A stretch of DNA of 32,554 nt from Ophiothrix spiculata (GCA_000969725.1 JXSR01S043277.1), one strand, 5' to 3'; positions 9,885 to 21,093 are shown, counted from the first letter of the stretch. Notes: generated by a model from the sequence alone, not told the origin. A program made the numbers and translations.

Positions 9885-10510
9885 ATAGCTATATGGTGAC
9901 ATCATAGAAAGTGCATTGCAAGAAAAGAGACAATACAAGGAAGTCGTGTGATATATAGGATGAGGAAGCAGATCCCGGCAGGCAAAAGAAAAGGCAGCAG
10001 AGAGATGGAATGATAGCGTAGACAACCAGGGATGAAAGGAATTGCTCTAAATGAATGTCAATTGAATGACGGGACAGCAGAGGAAAGTCTTGAAGTCATC
10101 TAACGATCATGACCTACAGTGGCATAAAAGGAAAAACTTTCAGGTGGGCATAGTTTTTTTTTTCCTGATTTTTCTTGACTTATCTTGGTATTTTTCAGGT
10201 TTATTTTCCTAATTTGTAAACAAAATCAAATTTAAGACAAATTTAAAAACTGAAAAGACCAAGAAGAAGAAAAAAAGGCTTTTCCTAGTTTTGGCTGACA
10301 TTGTCCAAATTTCTAACTTTGGGTCCAATTACAGTTGCAATTATTCCAGCTAGTTTTTCAATTTTACCCTTTTCTTTCTTCTTTGTTTAATCTTCTCCTA
10401 CCCCTCTTTTTTCCTGTTGGGTTGAAAAAAATTCCATCCTGGTAACAAGCTTCACGTGATTACGCCACTGATGACCCATGGCAAAGGATTCTACTCCCAG
10501 GGACTAAACT
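9885..10510 (+). mobile_element. LINE ORF 3' end fragment, split by a MITE
   Basis: On the plus strand the sequence reads RMRKQIPAGKRKG from about 9958, then in other frames RWNDSVDNQG and GIALNECQLNDGTAEE (about 10000-10095). This resembles the C-terminal tail of several LINE polyproteins, where (I)PxGKRxRGRPRxRWxD precedes an LN-rich segment. It is frame-broken. The hAT-like MITE at 10117-10470 sits immediately after; the sequence past the right target copy (ATGACCCATGGCAAAGG) would continue the same element. The match is by eye to a degenerate motif, so I hold it as tentative. Confidence 0.45.
10117..10470. mobile_element. hAT-like MITE (CAGTGGC ends, 8-bp target duplication)
   Basis: The element begins CAGTGGCATAA and ends TTACGCCACTG, giving inverted ends CAGTGGC(A/G)TAA. 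It is flanked by ATGACCTA (10109-10116) and ATGACCCA (10471-10478), an 8-bp duplication with one change. CAGTGGCGTA-type ends and 8-bp duplications are typical of hAT elements. It is 354 bp, purine/pyrimidine-skewed inside, with no transposase. Confidence 0.8.
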
Positions 10511-10633
10511 ACTATTGTTATGTGTTATACACCAAAGCATTTCCTGTGTTGATTGTCCCTCTATTAACCCTTTGAACCCAACGAGCCAGTATACCGGCTC
10601 ACATGTACATGCCTTATTTCTTTTACTTAAATT

Positions 10634-10987
10634 AATTGAGTGGTGCTCTGGCAAAATGAGCGGAGAGTCGCGATTGAAGATTTTGAATAAATGGCTGCTA
10701 AAGTAAAAATATGGTGAAAAGATAAAATTTCGTTTTTTGACATAAAACGTAATTATGTATAAGTGTTAACCTATACCTTGCGTTTTGAAGGTCAATTATT
10801 CACGGGTAATTGATCGCGTTTTCCACAATTTTTACTGCCATATTTGGAGTGGATTGCAGATTAAAGAAATAAAGTATGACATATTATATATCATTCGAAA
10901 GCTGAGATTATATAGAATTAAAATATGCCATAAACTCAATTTTTAAAATCGAGACTTTCCGCTCATTTGCCAGAGCACCACTCAATT
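10634..10987. mobile_element. MITE with ~42-bp inverted ends
   Basis: The left end GAGTGGTGCTCTGGCAAAAT, continuing through GAGCGGAGAGTCGCGATT, is matched inverted at the right end (AATCGAGACTTTCCGCTCAT then TTGCCAGAGCACCACTC), with only a few differences over about 40 bp. AATT borders both ends and could be a 4-bp target duplication or part of the inverted repeat. No transposase. The long, well-kept ends suggest a fairly recent insertion. Superfamily unresolved. Confidence 0.8.
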
Positions 10988-11175
10988 GTAATATCTTGTA
11001 TTTAGCTATATGCAAGAAACACATATGTGTTTCTTACTATTATCAAACTAAACTACAACAATTTTGTCAAGAAGATTTCCAATAAATAAAATGAATAACT
11101 GATTCCCATTCAATATACCCATGATCGCAATACAGTGATTGACAATTTAATGGATTGTTCTGTCAAAATGTTCCT

Positions 11176-12600
11176 CCAAGTCATACGTCACCATGTAAAT
11201 ATCACATTTTTATAGCATATTCAAGCAACTTCCTGATTCAAGTGAACCGTTATTGCCACGGCTGAAAGGAGTAATCGCTCGTCTTGTTGCATTTTCTTAT
11301 GGCGTATATTCACAGAAATGTACTCTGTGTTGCACAGTATTTGCATTGGCTCATTCAACCTTAATGCGTTTAGATTTGTGACATAAAAGATGGAATGTCA
11401 AATTTGGAATAAATACCTTTTGAATTCATCGATCTTTGACAATCGTTTTTACAGGTTAGTCACTGTGAAAAATGTAGAAGTAGAAAGAGAACAAGTGAAA
11501 CCCTTTCTCATGAACTGTTTTAAATGAAGCTTCATAGTATAAATTTTAATTAAGACTTTCTTTGTTTTTCCAAGTCATATGTCACCCTGGGGGGCCACTT
11601 AGCCATATTGTTGTACACATGCGTGAACAAAAAAACGTTTCGTGTTTAGGGGTCAGAAAACACTGATTTTCAACAAAAAGGGCTATTTTCAAATTCCGAC
11701 CAAACGTGTTAGGGGGTAATTTTTCAGACTTAAAAATAAATAAATATGTTTAAGGGGTGTTTATTTAGAAAAACTTACTAAGGGGTAAAATGAAAGGAAT
11801 AACCGTGCTGTGAAATCCTTGTTTAGGGGTAATTTTGAAGGCTACTCAAAATATGTGTTTAGGAGGTATTTTGAAAACCTTTGCTCATGCAATTATATAG
11901 CTAAGTGCCCCCCCCCCCCCCGGGTATATCACCATGTAAATATCACATTTTTATAGCATATTCAAGCAACTTCCTGATTCAAGTGAACCGTTATTGCCAT
12001 GGCTGTAAGGAGTAATCGCTTGTCTTGTTGCATTTTCTTATTCGTATATTCACCGAAATTTTCTCTGCTGAACAGTATTTGCATCGGCTGTGAGATCATT
12101 CAACCTCAATACATTAACATTTATGACATAATAGATGGAATGTCAAATTTGGAATAAATATCATTGACTATCTATTTTATAGGTTAGTTACTATGAAAAA
12201 TGTAGAAGTACAAAGAGAACAATTAAGACCCTTTCTCATGAACTCAAGTTTTAAATGAAGCTTTAATAGCTCTATAGTATAAATTTTAATTACGACTTTC
12301 CTTGTTTTTCCAAGTCATATGTCACCATTTTTATAGCATATTCAAGCAACTTCCTGATTCAAGTGAACTGTTATTGCCATGGCTGTAAGGAGTAATCGGT
12401 TGTCTTGTTGCGTTTTCTTGTGGCGTATATTCACAGAAATATTCTCTCTGCTGAACAGTATTTGTACTGGCTGTGAGGTCATTCAACTTCAATACGTTTA
12501 CATTTGTGACATAATAGATGGAATGTCAAATTTGAAATAAATACCTTTTGAATTATCAATCTTTGAAAATCTGTTATATAGGAGAGTCAATACAGAAAAT
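11176..12600. repeat. Three tandem copies of a ~390-bp unit
   Basis: Copies start with CCAAGTCATAYGTCACC at about 11176, 11570 and 12310. Shared marks include TATAGCATATTCAAGCAACT, TTATTGCCAYGGCTG, AGGAGTAATCG and GATGGAATGTCAAATTT. The first and second are full length; the third lacks the short segment ATGTAAATATCA and decays after about 12590. Copy two is interrupted by the MITE at 11586-11924. No frame is kept among copies. Confidence 0.85.
11586..11924. mobile_element. MITE with CCCGGGGG ends inside a tandem repeat
   Basis: Ends are CCTGGGGGGCCACTTAGCC at left and, inverted, CCCGGG plus a long G-run then CACTTAGCTATAT at right. The target duplication is TATGTCAC (11578-11585) and TATATCAC (11925-11932). 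The uninterrupted sister copies (CATACGTCACCATG at 11184, CATATGTCACCATT at 12316) show the empty site, so ends and duplication are firmly set. The 339-bp interior repeats a phrase like GTTTAGGGGTNA and has no coding capacity. Confidence 0.9.
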
Positions 12601-13480
12601 ATTGGAATTGAAATGAGATCAAATGAGGCCTTTCTGAATTAAATGAGGATAAATATTCAAATAAAGCTTTTAGTTTTTGAAGTGAAAATTAGGTAGGAAG
12701 GTTAACTGCCATATTTTGTTGTTTTATGTTTAAGAAAAAATTGCTCTCGCGTTAATCTAACTAGGCACAGCACCAGGGTTTGTTGTTAGGAGGGGCAGCT
12801 GACATATGAAACCCAAAAGGTACACCCCAATTTTTTAATGTAGCTTTTGAAAACTGACAAGCAAAAAAATGTCTCCCAAGCTCCAAGCTGACTCATAACG
12901 ATGTAATTTCAATTTCTCAACAAAAATTTGATACAACGTTACATTTTTAATGATTTTTTTGTGGTCCTCTCTTTTCTTTTGCTTTTTTCTTTACCCTTTT
13001 CAATTTTTTCCTGTGTATTTATTTTTTCCAGAAACCCTTGGGGGGGGGGGGGGCACTGAATCTAAATATATATTAAGTCCATTGGCTTGTCTTAGAACTT
13101 TTTACAAGGGTAGGCAAAAGGCTGATAATTTCTCCCTGCATTCAGATTTTTCCCCATAACTTCTAAGACTGATAGGCAAAAAAAAAAGGGCCAATAACTT
13201 CAAAAGCACAGGTATATAATAAAAATACATTTTATATTTACTATTACAATGCATTTACCGAAACAAAATATCTGGTTTTGAAACACAGCCTCTTTCCATC
13301 CTTTTATTTCATTTTTCTTCTTATTATCATATGAAAATATATGAAAATATGCTACTAGAAACTAAACAAAACCTTAACAAGTGTGAAAAAATAAATAAAC
13401 AAATAAATAATCTTGGCAGCCATAGAAAGCAGATGAGAATGTTAGCTGAGAATGGGAAAGTTTCATCTCAACTTGTTTAA
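12600..13480. other. Non-coding stretch with a G-run
   Basis: No gene is seen. A run of about 14 G at 13039-13052 after AAACCCTT looks like a single end of a G-rich MITE of the types seen elsewhere here, but I cannot find its partner. The frame at 12950-13159 crosses this run and is not credible. Confidence 0.5.
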
Positions 13481-14007
13481 AGGGGCATTGGACAAAATTC
13501 AAAATTTTATTTGTGGATGATTTACACTTCGTATGTTAGAAAATAACAGTCAATTACCCGATATCGCTGATATTTTGATCAAAATCTTCAGAAAAGTCAA
13601 ACATTTGAATTTTATTTTGTTTGTTGATGTTGGGTATGAGGCTATTCTCTAAACGTATTTATTGATGCTATATATCAAGAAAGAGCAACAGATTTGTTTG
13701 TTAATCATTCCTTTCACATCATAGATTGCAAATAAATCTAAAGAAATTTCGAGTTTGCATTAAAATAGACCTGGTCAATTTTAAAATTCAACTATAGAGG
13801 GTAGTGTTTTTTTTATAGCATATTCAAACGGTAGTGTTTTTTCATTGTCGACAATGATAATTAAAATAAAAGAATATCTAAATATTTTGATATTTAACAA
13901 TGAATCTGCATGTTGTCATTATTATCGCTAATGCTTAAAATGGTGCAAAAATATAAAAATGCTTGGGGAAAAGTTTGGGGATGATGCTGAAATTGTCCAA
14001 TGCCCCT
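13481..14007. mobile_element. MITE with TTAA target duplication
   Basis: Left end AGGGGCATTGGACAAAATT and right end AATTGTCCAATGCCCCT are inverted over about 19 bp with one gap. TTAA flanks both sides (13477-13480, 14008-14011). TTAA targets fit piggyBac or Kolobok; an AGGG start resembles Kolobok more (family knowledge, not a proof). 527 bp, no coding capacity. Confidence 0.8.
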
Positions 14008-14217
14008 TTAAAATAGAAGATGGAGCATTTGCTCATGAAATATAACACTTAAGATTGAATCCCTGTAGAATTTTTTACATTTTAAAACACTGTTAGAGGT
14101 ATCAAAACAAACAATATCTCATACATATTTACTGAATTTGATTAAAAAACAAGCTATCACCAATAGGAATATTTAAGAATATTATCGAGGCATATATGAA
14201 TAGATTTCTTGTTTTGA

Positions 14218-14313
14218 GTTAAGTTGGTATGGATCTAAAATTACATGATTGATATCAGATCCGAAGTTAAGTTGGTATGGATCTAAAATTACATGATTGA
14301 TATCGTATCCGAA
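14218..14313. repeat. 48-bp tandem duplication
   Basis: The unit starting GTTAAGTTGGTATGGATC occurs at 14218-14265 and 14266-14313, with two differences (ATATCAGATCC versus ATATCGTATCC). This is a recent local duplication with no gene context. Confidence 0.9.
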
Positions 14314-14437
14314 ATTTATTACGTCAATACATGCCTTAAATTGAATTCCGGAATTCTCAAAACGTACTTAATATTTGATTACTACTGACATAATGCGTTT
14401 AAGTTATTTATCATCTTTGCTTAGGGCAAATAAAAAG

Positions 14438-14831
14438 CAAGTTTGTTTCTGGTAACATGCACGAAAAGTACAATGCGATATGCGCTCTTTTATCTTTTAT
14501 TTTTTACTTTTCAAAAATGCAATGCGATATGCTATTTTTCCTTTTTTACCAAAAATGCAGAAAGAAAAACACATTAAAAAAATGCTCTTGTTTTCTTATA
14601 TTATTAATTTATATCATCAATAACCATTAAGTTTTGTATATAACTTTAGTAGCCACATGTTCAGTTATATGCATCTTTGTTTTTTTACAGAAGTCTCCAG
14701 CAAGCTTTTTTACAGAATTGTTTTATCTATCACCAACAAAGATTTTTTGTTTGATACGAAATATGATAAAAAAAAATGCGGGAAATATGTAACTTAACAA
14801 AAACGCGCGCGGGTTACCAGAAACAAACTTG
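14438..14831. mobile_element. MITE with CAAGTTTGTTTCTGGTAAC ends
   Basis: CAAGTTTGTTTCTGGTAAC at 14438 is exactly inverted at the right end (GTTACCAGAAACAAACTTG, ending at 14831). The inverted ends may be longer because AAACAAGTTTGTTT is itself palindromic. No unambiguous target duplication is visible. Inside, AATGCGATATGC occurs twice (about 14472 and 14521). No transposase frame. Confidence 0.7.
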
Positions 14832-16817
14832 TTTCTTTTTTTGGCCTTATCCTCAATGCATGTTTTTCTCACTATCAGCCGTTATGTACTTCATATTTCA
14901 TTACATGTTTTGCATGCTCGCAACTTTACGGCCATTCAACTCGTAGTTGATGAAACACAGGACAGGGTTATTTTATGTCATTGTATTTTAAGTTCATCCT
15001 GCCATTTGAATGTAATTAAAGGTTTTACATTTCATAAAGTACTTGTTATAATGTCAACTTCCAGCTCTGGTTGTTTGTTTAGTACAGTGTCTTTATTAGA
15101 TTTTATTTGTTAAAGGGACTTGCCTAGATTCCAATTAGAACTAAAAAAATTATCTATAAAAGATAACATATCAAAACAAAAAACAAAAAAAATTAAAGCG
15201 GTCCAAACAGAAATTGCTAAACTTGAAAGATAATTAATTTGTAATATATTATTAGTGGTGGTGTGATCCTAAACGTGTACCTCAGATGGTTTTACCAGTA
15301 AAAAGATCAATCAAAGCTTCTGAAGACAATTGAATATTTAAAGAGAAACCATTTAATCAGAAATAATTTGCTTCACCATCAAAGGCATAAAACATGATTT
15401 TATAAGATTTCAAAATAGAAACACTGTTTTTATACCATTTTTCTCTGGAGAAAAACAAAAATAAAGAGATTGTATTTTTTTCCAATATTTCACAAATTCA
15501 GGGAAAATTATTGACAGGTTATTTACTATAAACATGTTCTATGAATCATGTAATAGGAGTAAGGAGATAGAAATGTATCGCGAAGAAATAAATAATAATA
15601 ATAACGATAATAATAATAATAATAATAATAATACATAATAATTAAATAAATGTCTGAAGTAAAGTAGCAGGTGTAAAAAACACATTGGAAACACCTACTT
15701 ATAACCAAACCCATATCCAGTGGGAGTGTGCCCGGGACGTAGCTTGTAAAACTACTGAAACCATTTTTTTTTTTGCTTGTCACTTTAATTTGTTTAGGGT
15801 CAACCAAAACGAAAAAAAGGTTCATTTTTTGAAAATCCTCATGCCTTTAAAAAAATCCTGGCTACGGGCCTGCTTATCTAGAAAGACACAAATATAACAC
15901 ACTGAATCTATATAGAACATACAACTGTTTTAACAAATGTTCAATAAAACAGGAACTTTTAATGTGGATATCCATTTTTAATAATCTAACATGTTTTGTA
16001 AGTTCCAATTCCTCAGGTTGTTATTATTAAGCTCTCTTTGCATCATTTTTCCTTTATATAAGATGACTACATTTAGCAATTTTAATGAAATCATGAATTT
16101 TTATGAGAACAGGAAATAAAAGCCCTAGGGTCATGTTATGTAGCTTCTAATTATTTTTCATTAGTCTATACTTTACTTCATTAGTGTCTAAATATTCAAA
16201 GGCAGTGTTTCCAAGCTTAAGATGTTTTTGTTCATTAACATACTTAAATTTGAATTGATCAACATAAATATCGGGAGCAAGTTACTTATAAATTAGAAAA
16301 ATATAATTCTTATCTTATCATTAAGAATCACTGTAGTTTCAAATTCAACCATTGTACTGCTTGTTGGAAGTAAGTTTCGGATTACAATGTAACTAATATT
16401 TTCATGGATAATTAATAGGTAAATTTGTTGCTTGATAAAAGTATAAAATTGTGGAATAGGTAAAGAAACATTAATTGAAAACATAATTATAATCTGCTAC
16501 AAAAGTTAAAGTTGGTTGGTTATGAGATTTCATAGCAGTGACATTGTGTCACCCTGGTAAAAACCAAAAAAAAAAAAAAAAAGATTCATGTTTGAACTGA
16601 ATGTTATAATAAATTATGCAATCACTAAATAAGCCATAACTGTTTCAAAAAGAATGAAATGAAATAAATACAGAAAAAAAGTATAAATTCACATATTTTT
16701 TGTATAAATGCGCAGTAGCTCTGAGACAAACAATTTAATTATGTTGGCCTAATATGTATGCAAACTTGACACTTGTTTTGTTAAAGAAGCTGGGGAGTAA
16801 TCCATCTGAATCCACAT
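14832..16817. other. Non-coding stretch: microsatellite and a possible MITE remnant
   Basis: No gene is seen. An (AAT)n microsatellite lies at about 15586-15642. Around 15735-15872 the right side ends in ATCCTGGCTACGGGCCTG, a phrase like hAT-type MITE ends (CAGGCCCGTAGCCAGGAT inverted); the left partner (GACGTAGCTTG) is weak, so I hold it as a remnant only. TTAAAGGGACTTGCCTAGATT near 15111 looks like a lone MITE end. The frames at 14829-15113, 15526-15825 and 15685-15897 lack any family signal. Confidence 0.5.
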
Positions 16818-17428
16818 CGTTGGTCGTATCACATACCTATCTTAATGACATTTTTGACTTTTTTGAGAAAATTTGTCTGGATTGATATATTGATGGTTTC
16901 TTTATATCTTCCAAGTTACAAGCCTTAATCTAGCCTAATTAAACAGAATTAATTAATTTTGGTCTATATGCATTCTATTAAAATTTAGCGTTTCACAACC
17001 TGCGCTATATGCAAAAATTACGTACTTAAGTATAGCGTAAACAACGCATCACATACGGTGCGCTATTCAAATTTTGCGATTAAAAAAATTTCACATACAG
17101 ATCAATATGAAATAGCTCAGTTTGACGTATTCAGTTACTGTACCAAGAGATCGCTAAATGTAAAAAAAGTGTTTTCACATAGAGATCTATAAGTTCACAA
17201 CTATCTTAAATAGGGTTACAAGAAGTAATTTTAGTTGTAATTAAACATAATAACAAGTTTGAAGTCTTTTCTTTTAAAAAGAGATTAGTATCCAAAGGAA
17301 AGTAAAAGTGCAAAGGCTATTTTATGACACAAATCTACGAAAGAAATTTTCAAATGCGATTTTCTCGAAATGCGATTTTCTAGAAATGCGTCTTTCATCA
17401 TATAGAACAGTATGTGATGTGACCGACG
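16818..17428. mobile_element. MITE family with CGTCGGTC ends, copy 1
   Basis: Left end CGTTGGTCGTATCACATAC and right end GTATGTGATGTGACCGACG are inverted. Over its whole length the element matches the copy at 25759-26361 in the same orientation, by eye well above 80 percent; shared runs include AACAAGTTTGAAGTCTTTTC and AGGCTATTTTATGACACA. Copy 1 has a small local duplication of AAATGCGATTTTCT near 17352-17390. No coding capacity. Flanking ACAT/ATAT may be a mutated 4-bp target duplication. Confidence 0.8.
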
Positions 17429-17597
17429 ATATGCAACTCATCCCTTCTAACTTGAGATTGAGTCTTGAGATTTGACATTACATTACTAAAAAATGCTTTT
17501 AACACAAATTAATCCATCACAATTCTGAAATTACATGTGTCAACAACCCATCATATTACAACAAAAGTTAAACTCTACACCCAGTACAAGTTATGTA

Positions 17598-18102
17598 CAC
17601 TCGCGGTAAACAGTGTTTGCGCACACTTAAATATGTGCAAAAACCTAATTATTTAATCAAACGATCAAGACCTTTTAAAAATTCATTTTTTTATAGGTGC
17701 CATATGTATCCAATATAAATAATCAATGTTTCCTCTGATATTCAATCTTCCATAGCCATAAAAATGGCAAATTTTCTGGACCATATACAAATACACCACA
17801 CTATTTGATATGTACCTATTTAGTTTATTACTCAATGTTCGTTATCACTGTGTAATCGTAAAGAACATTTTCAGGTTATACGTTTTCCAACAAATATGCA
17901 GTTATGTATTTAAACTCAGTTTTTAAATGAGTATGTTTAGTATGCCACATTTTCAAATGTTGTGAATGCAATTCCTGTTGAGTTCTTTAGATCTATATAT
18001 GTAAAACATAAAATTCAAAAACAAAAATGACGCAAATGATGAACGGTTCATGAGATGTGGCTGGTTAAATGTTTTGTGTGCAAACACTTTTGACCACAAG
18101 TG
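17598..18102. mobile_element. MITE with TA target duplication (Tc1/mariner-like)
   Basis: Inverted ends are CACTCGCGGTAAACAGTGTT at left and the reverse complement of AACACTTTTGACCACAAGTG at right, matching at about 22 of 28 positions including TTTGC(G)CACA. TA borders each end (17596-17597, 18103-18104). 505 bp, no transposase frame. The TA target and CACT start suit Tc1/mariner. Confidence 0.65.
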
Positions 18103-18104
18103 TA

Positions 18105-19390
18105 GTAACAGACAAAATCAGCAAACTTTTCACTAAAAGTAATTTGATACAGCAGTTATCTTATTTGCCTTGAACTTGATTAGCATGATGGCTTAAGGCT
18201 TGTGTTAAAACTCATAATTTTCAGAAAAAAATATTTATTTGAGTCCATAATGTGACATTTTCTAGAAGCATATTTACATGCTGAAAATGATGGTGAACTC
18301 TGTTTTTGATTAATTAATGAGATTTTTGCTCAATATGCCAACAAAATATGTTTTTGTAAGTCCTATTTTTTGAAAGGCCCAACACAAAATTAATTTAATA
18401 TTTATAACATTGCCAAAAATAGGTAAACACAAGGGTTATAAATTGAGATATGTGCATATGATGAAAAAAAGTAATACTGTTTGGCAATATTCATTTTTTA
18501 AAAATCTAAAATTTGAAAGAGAAATTTTTTGAATATAGCTTTTCCAATAAAATGTGGGGAAAACACAAACTCTTAACATTTTGGATAAAATCATAAATTT
18601 TGGTCAAAAATGGAAATACACACTTACATTATTTTCTTAATCACTACTAACTGTATTATAAAGCAAAACCTTTTAAAAAAATGATGGTTAACAGCAGCCT
18701 CAAAACTTTTCTGAGAAAGTCTGTAAACTGGGATTACTCTACTTTAGCTGATTAAAATAACGCAAGATCTAAATTGCATTCTCAGATTTGTATTTGAATT
18801 AGGATTCTCAAGATTTTATCAAAACGTTATGTATTAGAAATAAATTTCACTATCTTTAAAAATATTGACAACTTCGCCAATATGAAATTCACAGTTCCAA
18901 GATTAAGAATTGCTGAGATAAGTGTAAAGTTTCCTAAGATTTTACGAAAATACTGGATATCGCAAGCAGATTTCACATTTCTTGACAGCTAAGCCAAATA
19001 TGAAATTTACAGTTCTGAGATTAAAAATTACTGATATGCTTTTAACACAATGTAATATAAATTCTCAAATGTGCCAAAATCCTGACACATCTGGAAAAAA
19101 TGCTTTTATGTTATATTAAATGTCAAATTTCAACATGATTTTATGTTTTGCAGTGTCGGTGTTGCTCTCTGGGGTATTGACTCTGATTCATCCTTTTTGA
19201 TGGTGATGAAATCTCATGTTTCCTGAGCGAGTTCATCGTCAAACATATTTCCGTAATCATTCCTGGGTCTTAAAGTATATTTGGAAGTTCATTTGTATTG
19301 GAGTAAAGATACTAAACTGGAGAATGTGCTCAAGTAATCCCGCATTTTACAACTAATGTTGCTTATGAGCTACAAATCTCAAATATTATA
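18105..19390. other. AT-rich non-coding stretch with a small direct repeat
   Basis: No gene is seen. A diverged direct repeat with a ~115-bp period marks 18868-19036 (CCAATATGAAATTCACAGTT and CCAAATATGAAATTTACAGTT with following AGATTAA). The rest shows nothing I recognise. Confidence 0.5.
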
Positions 19391-19643
19391 TGTGATGACT
19401 CACCCCGAAAAGGAGGACTCTGCGACAGAACACTTTTCAAGAAACTGGAGAAAAAAGGCAGCAAAAAATAAAGAAAATAATACGAATTTCCAGCAGATTT
19501 TCTGTTGTAAAATTTGATCGCCTTGATCAATTTTAACAAGTAAGGTGTCATTTTAAAGCTTAGAAAATGCTGCAACAGATGAAATGATAAAATCAAAATT
19601 GATATAATTTACAAAGTCCCCCCTTTTGAGGTGAGCCATTACA
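19391..19643. mobile_element. MITE with TA target duplication
   Basis: Left end TGTGATGACTCACCCCGAAA then AGGAGGACT is inverted at the right (AGTCCCCCCTTTTGAGGTG then AGCCATTACA). About 30 bp match with few changes. TA flanks both ends. The 77-codon minus-strand frame at 19363-19596 is the translation of this element, not a gene. 253 bp. Confidence 0.75.
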
Positions 19644-19882
19644 TATATTATGTCTATGTGCTATTTTTTCAAATTTCCAAAGAGTGTCTAAAACGTAACT
19701 AAATTTGAGAATTTTGTCAGTTTTATTCCTCCAGGAAATTAAAGTTTATATATACACTTACCTGTGTTGTGGAATTCAATGCCAGTTTGAAGATGTTTGC
19801 ATGAAAAAGAAAAAAGCAAAGATTTAATTATGATTACAGCCACTTAAAAATAGCAAAAAATGGCATATCATATATTATTTAA

Positions 19883-20207
19883 AGCAATACTATAAAGTGT
19901 TAAAACTGAAGCGCCCCCTGTAACCTATCACATTTGATTTTTTTAGCTTAATGGGTTTGTTTTGAGTAGATTATAATACCCTTCATATGGTTTGGCGTAA
20001 ATATGCTTACTTTTTCTGTTTATGGTCATTTGTTGAATTAAAGTGCGGATCCCAAATTTAATTCCTCATGTATTAATATAGGAAAGCATGCATGTGCTTT
20101 TTATCCATTTGTCAAGATACATTTGAAAACGCTTTAAGATAGTCCCATTCTTTCTTTTTATGCTGTTTTAATATAAACCATTTTTGATCAAAATTCTAGT
20201 TTTGCTT
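19883..20207. mobile_element. MITE with TTAA target, AGCAATACTATAA ends, copy 1
   Basis: The left end TTAA then AGCAATACTATAAAGTGTT matches the copy at 28077-28634; the right end is more decayed (TCTAGTTTTGCTTTTACTTAA). Shared interior includes GAAGCGCCCCCTGT, ATGGGTTTGTTTTG and GCTTACTTTTTCTGT. This copy lacks the hAT-like insertion found in copy 2 and so preserves the empty site (TATAGGAAAGCATG near 20079). Confidence 0.75.
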
Positions 20208-20509
20208 TTACTTAACTGACATGCATTAATCTTAATATCTTTCTCCCAAGCGCTACACCCAACAAATTCAACAAAGAAAGAGTGTCAACACTTAAAAAAG
20301 ATAATTCTTTAAATAATTATCCTGCAGATTTCAACAATGTCAAGGAAAGATGGATATGAGAGTTCTTGGTATTGTAATGGGTTGTTTTTTATCACTTTTG
20401 ATGCTTAATTCTAAAGTTAAGAAACCTCTGACATGCAAGTTTTAATTTTCTGTAAACAAAAGCAGGTATTTAGATGAAACTTTCCAAATGTTCATGATTT
20501 GTAAAAAAC

Positions 20510-20576
20510 ATGTGACGTCATCAGTTTATAATTTACAATTTACTCATCCTGGAACGGCAAACTGATGACGTCACAT
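20510..20576. repeat. Perfect 18-bp inverted repeat holding two TGACGTCA palindromes
   Basis: ATGTGACGTCATCAGTTT (20510-20527) is exactly inverted at 20559-20576, with 31 nt between. Each arm contains TGACGTCA, the consensus cAMP-response element bound by CREB/ATF-type bZIP proteins in animals. Regulatory use is inference: no promoter or gene is seen nearby, and the pair could equally be the ends of a small fold-back element. Confidence 0.7.
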
Positions 20577-21086
20577 CCACATTAAAGCGGAAGTGTTTCC
20601 AGCCAGTGCAGAACAGAGTGACCAAGGTTCCTGATAGCAATTAAAATATTTCTTTTGTGAGTATCATAAAAAATTTATGGATCTGTAATGAGAACTATTC
20701 CAATATTTTGACTGAATCTATTGATGAATCAATTCAGTGTGTTCATAATTTGAGTTGGAACTACATTACATATTAAAACATGTACATAGCTACCTCAGAC
20801 CTCAAACTTATTGAACATCCCCTCATAGCTAAAATAATAGTGAACAGCAAAGATTGAATTGAATCCCTTTAGTTATTCCCCTCACATGAATCTATCAACA
20901 CCTCTTATTCCGAATGCTGAGAAATCAGTAAGGTGTTCATGACACATCTTGGCTAAGTATAATTTTGAATTCACCAAAAAAAATCCAAATTTTCCACAGT
21001 ATGGCTACTGATATGAAATACATATACTCATTCACCTCTTTTATGGCTTAAATATTAAGCATAGGCAATCCGTTCCAGGATGAGTG
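20541..21086. mobile_element. Possible MITE with ACTCATCCTGGAACGG ends
   Basis: ACTCATCCTGGAACGG at the left (20542) is exactly inverted at the right (CCGTTCCAGGATGAGT, ending 21085), about 545 bp apart. A weaker match continues outward (TTTACA and spacer Ts). The left end lies inside the loop of the 20510-20576 inverted repeat, so the boundary is uncertain. No transposase is visible. Confidence 0.55.
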
Positions 21087-21093
21087 AAAAAAT

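Noticed and set aside
10565-10606. TTAACCCTTTGAACCC and palindrome GAGCCAGTATACCGGCTC as a piggyBac-like end
   Set aside because: No inverted partner is found in the window; a lone end-like phrase is not enough.
15526-15825. 99-codon minus-strand frame with a Tyr run
   Set aside because: The Tyr run is a translation of the (AAT)n microsatellite; the rest lacks any family signal.
15735-15872. Complete hAT-type MITE ending CCTGGCTACGGGCCTG
   Set aside because: The left end is only a weak match and no target duplication is visible, so it is kept as a possible remnant inside a non-coding entry.
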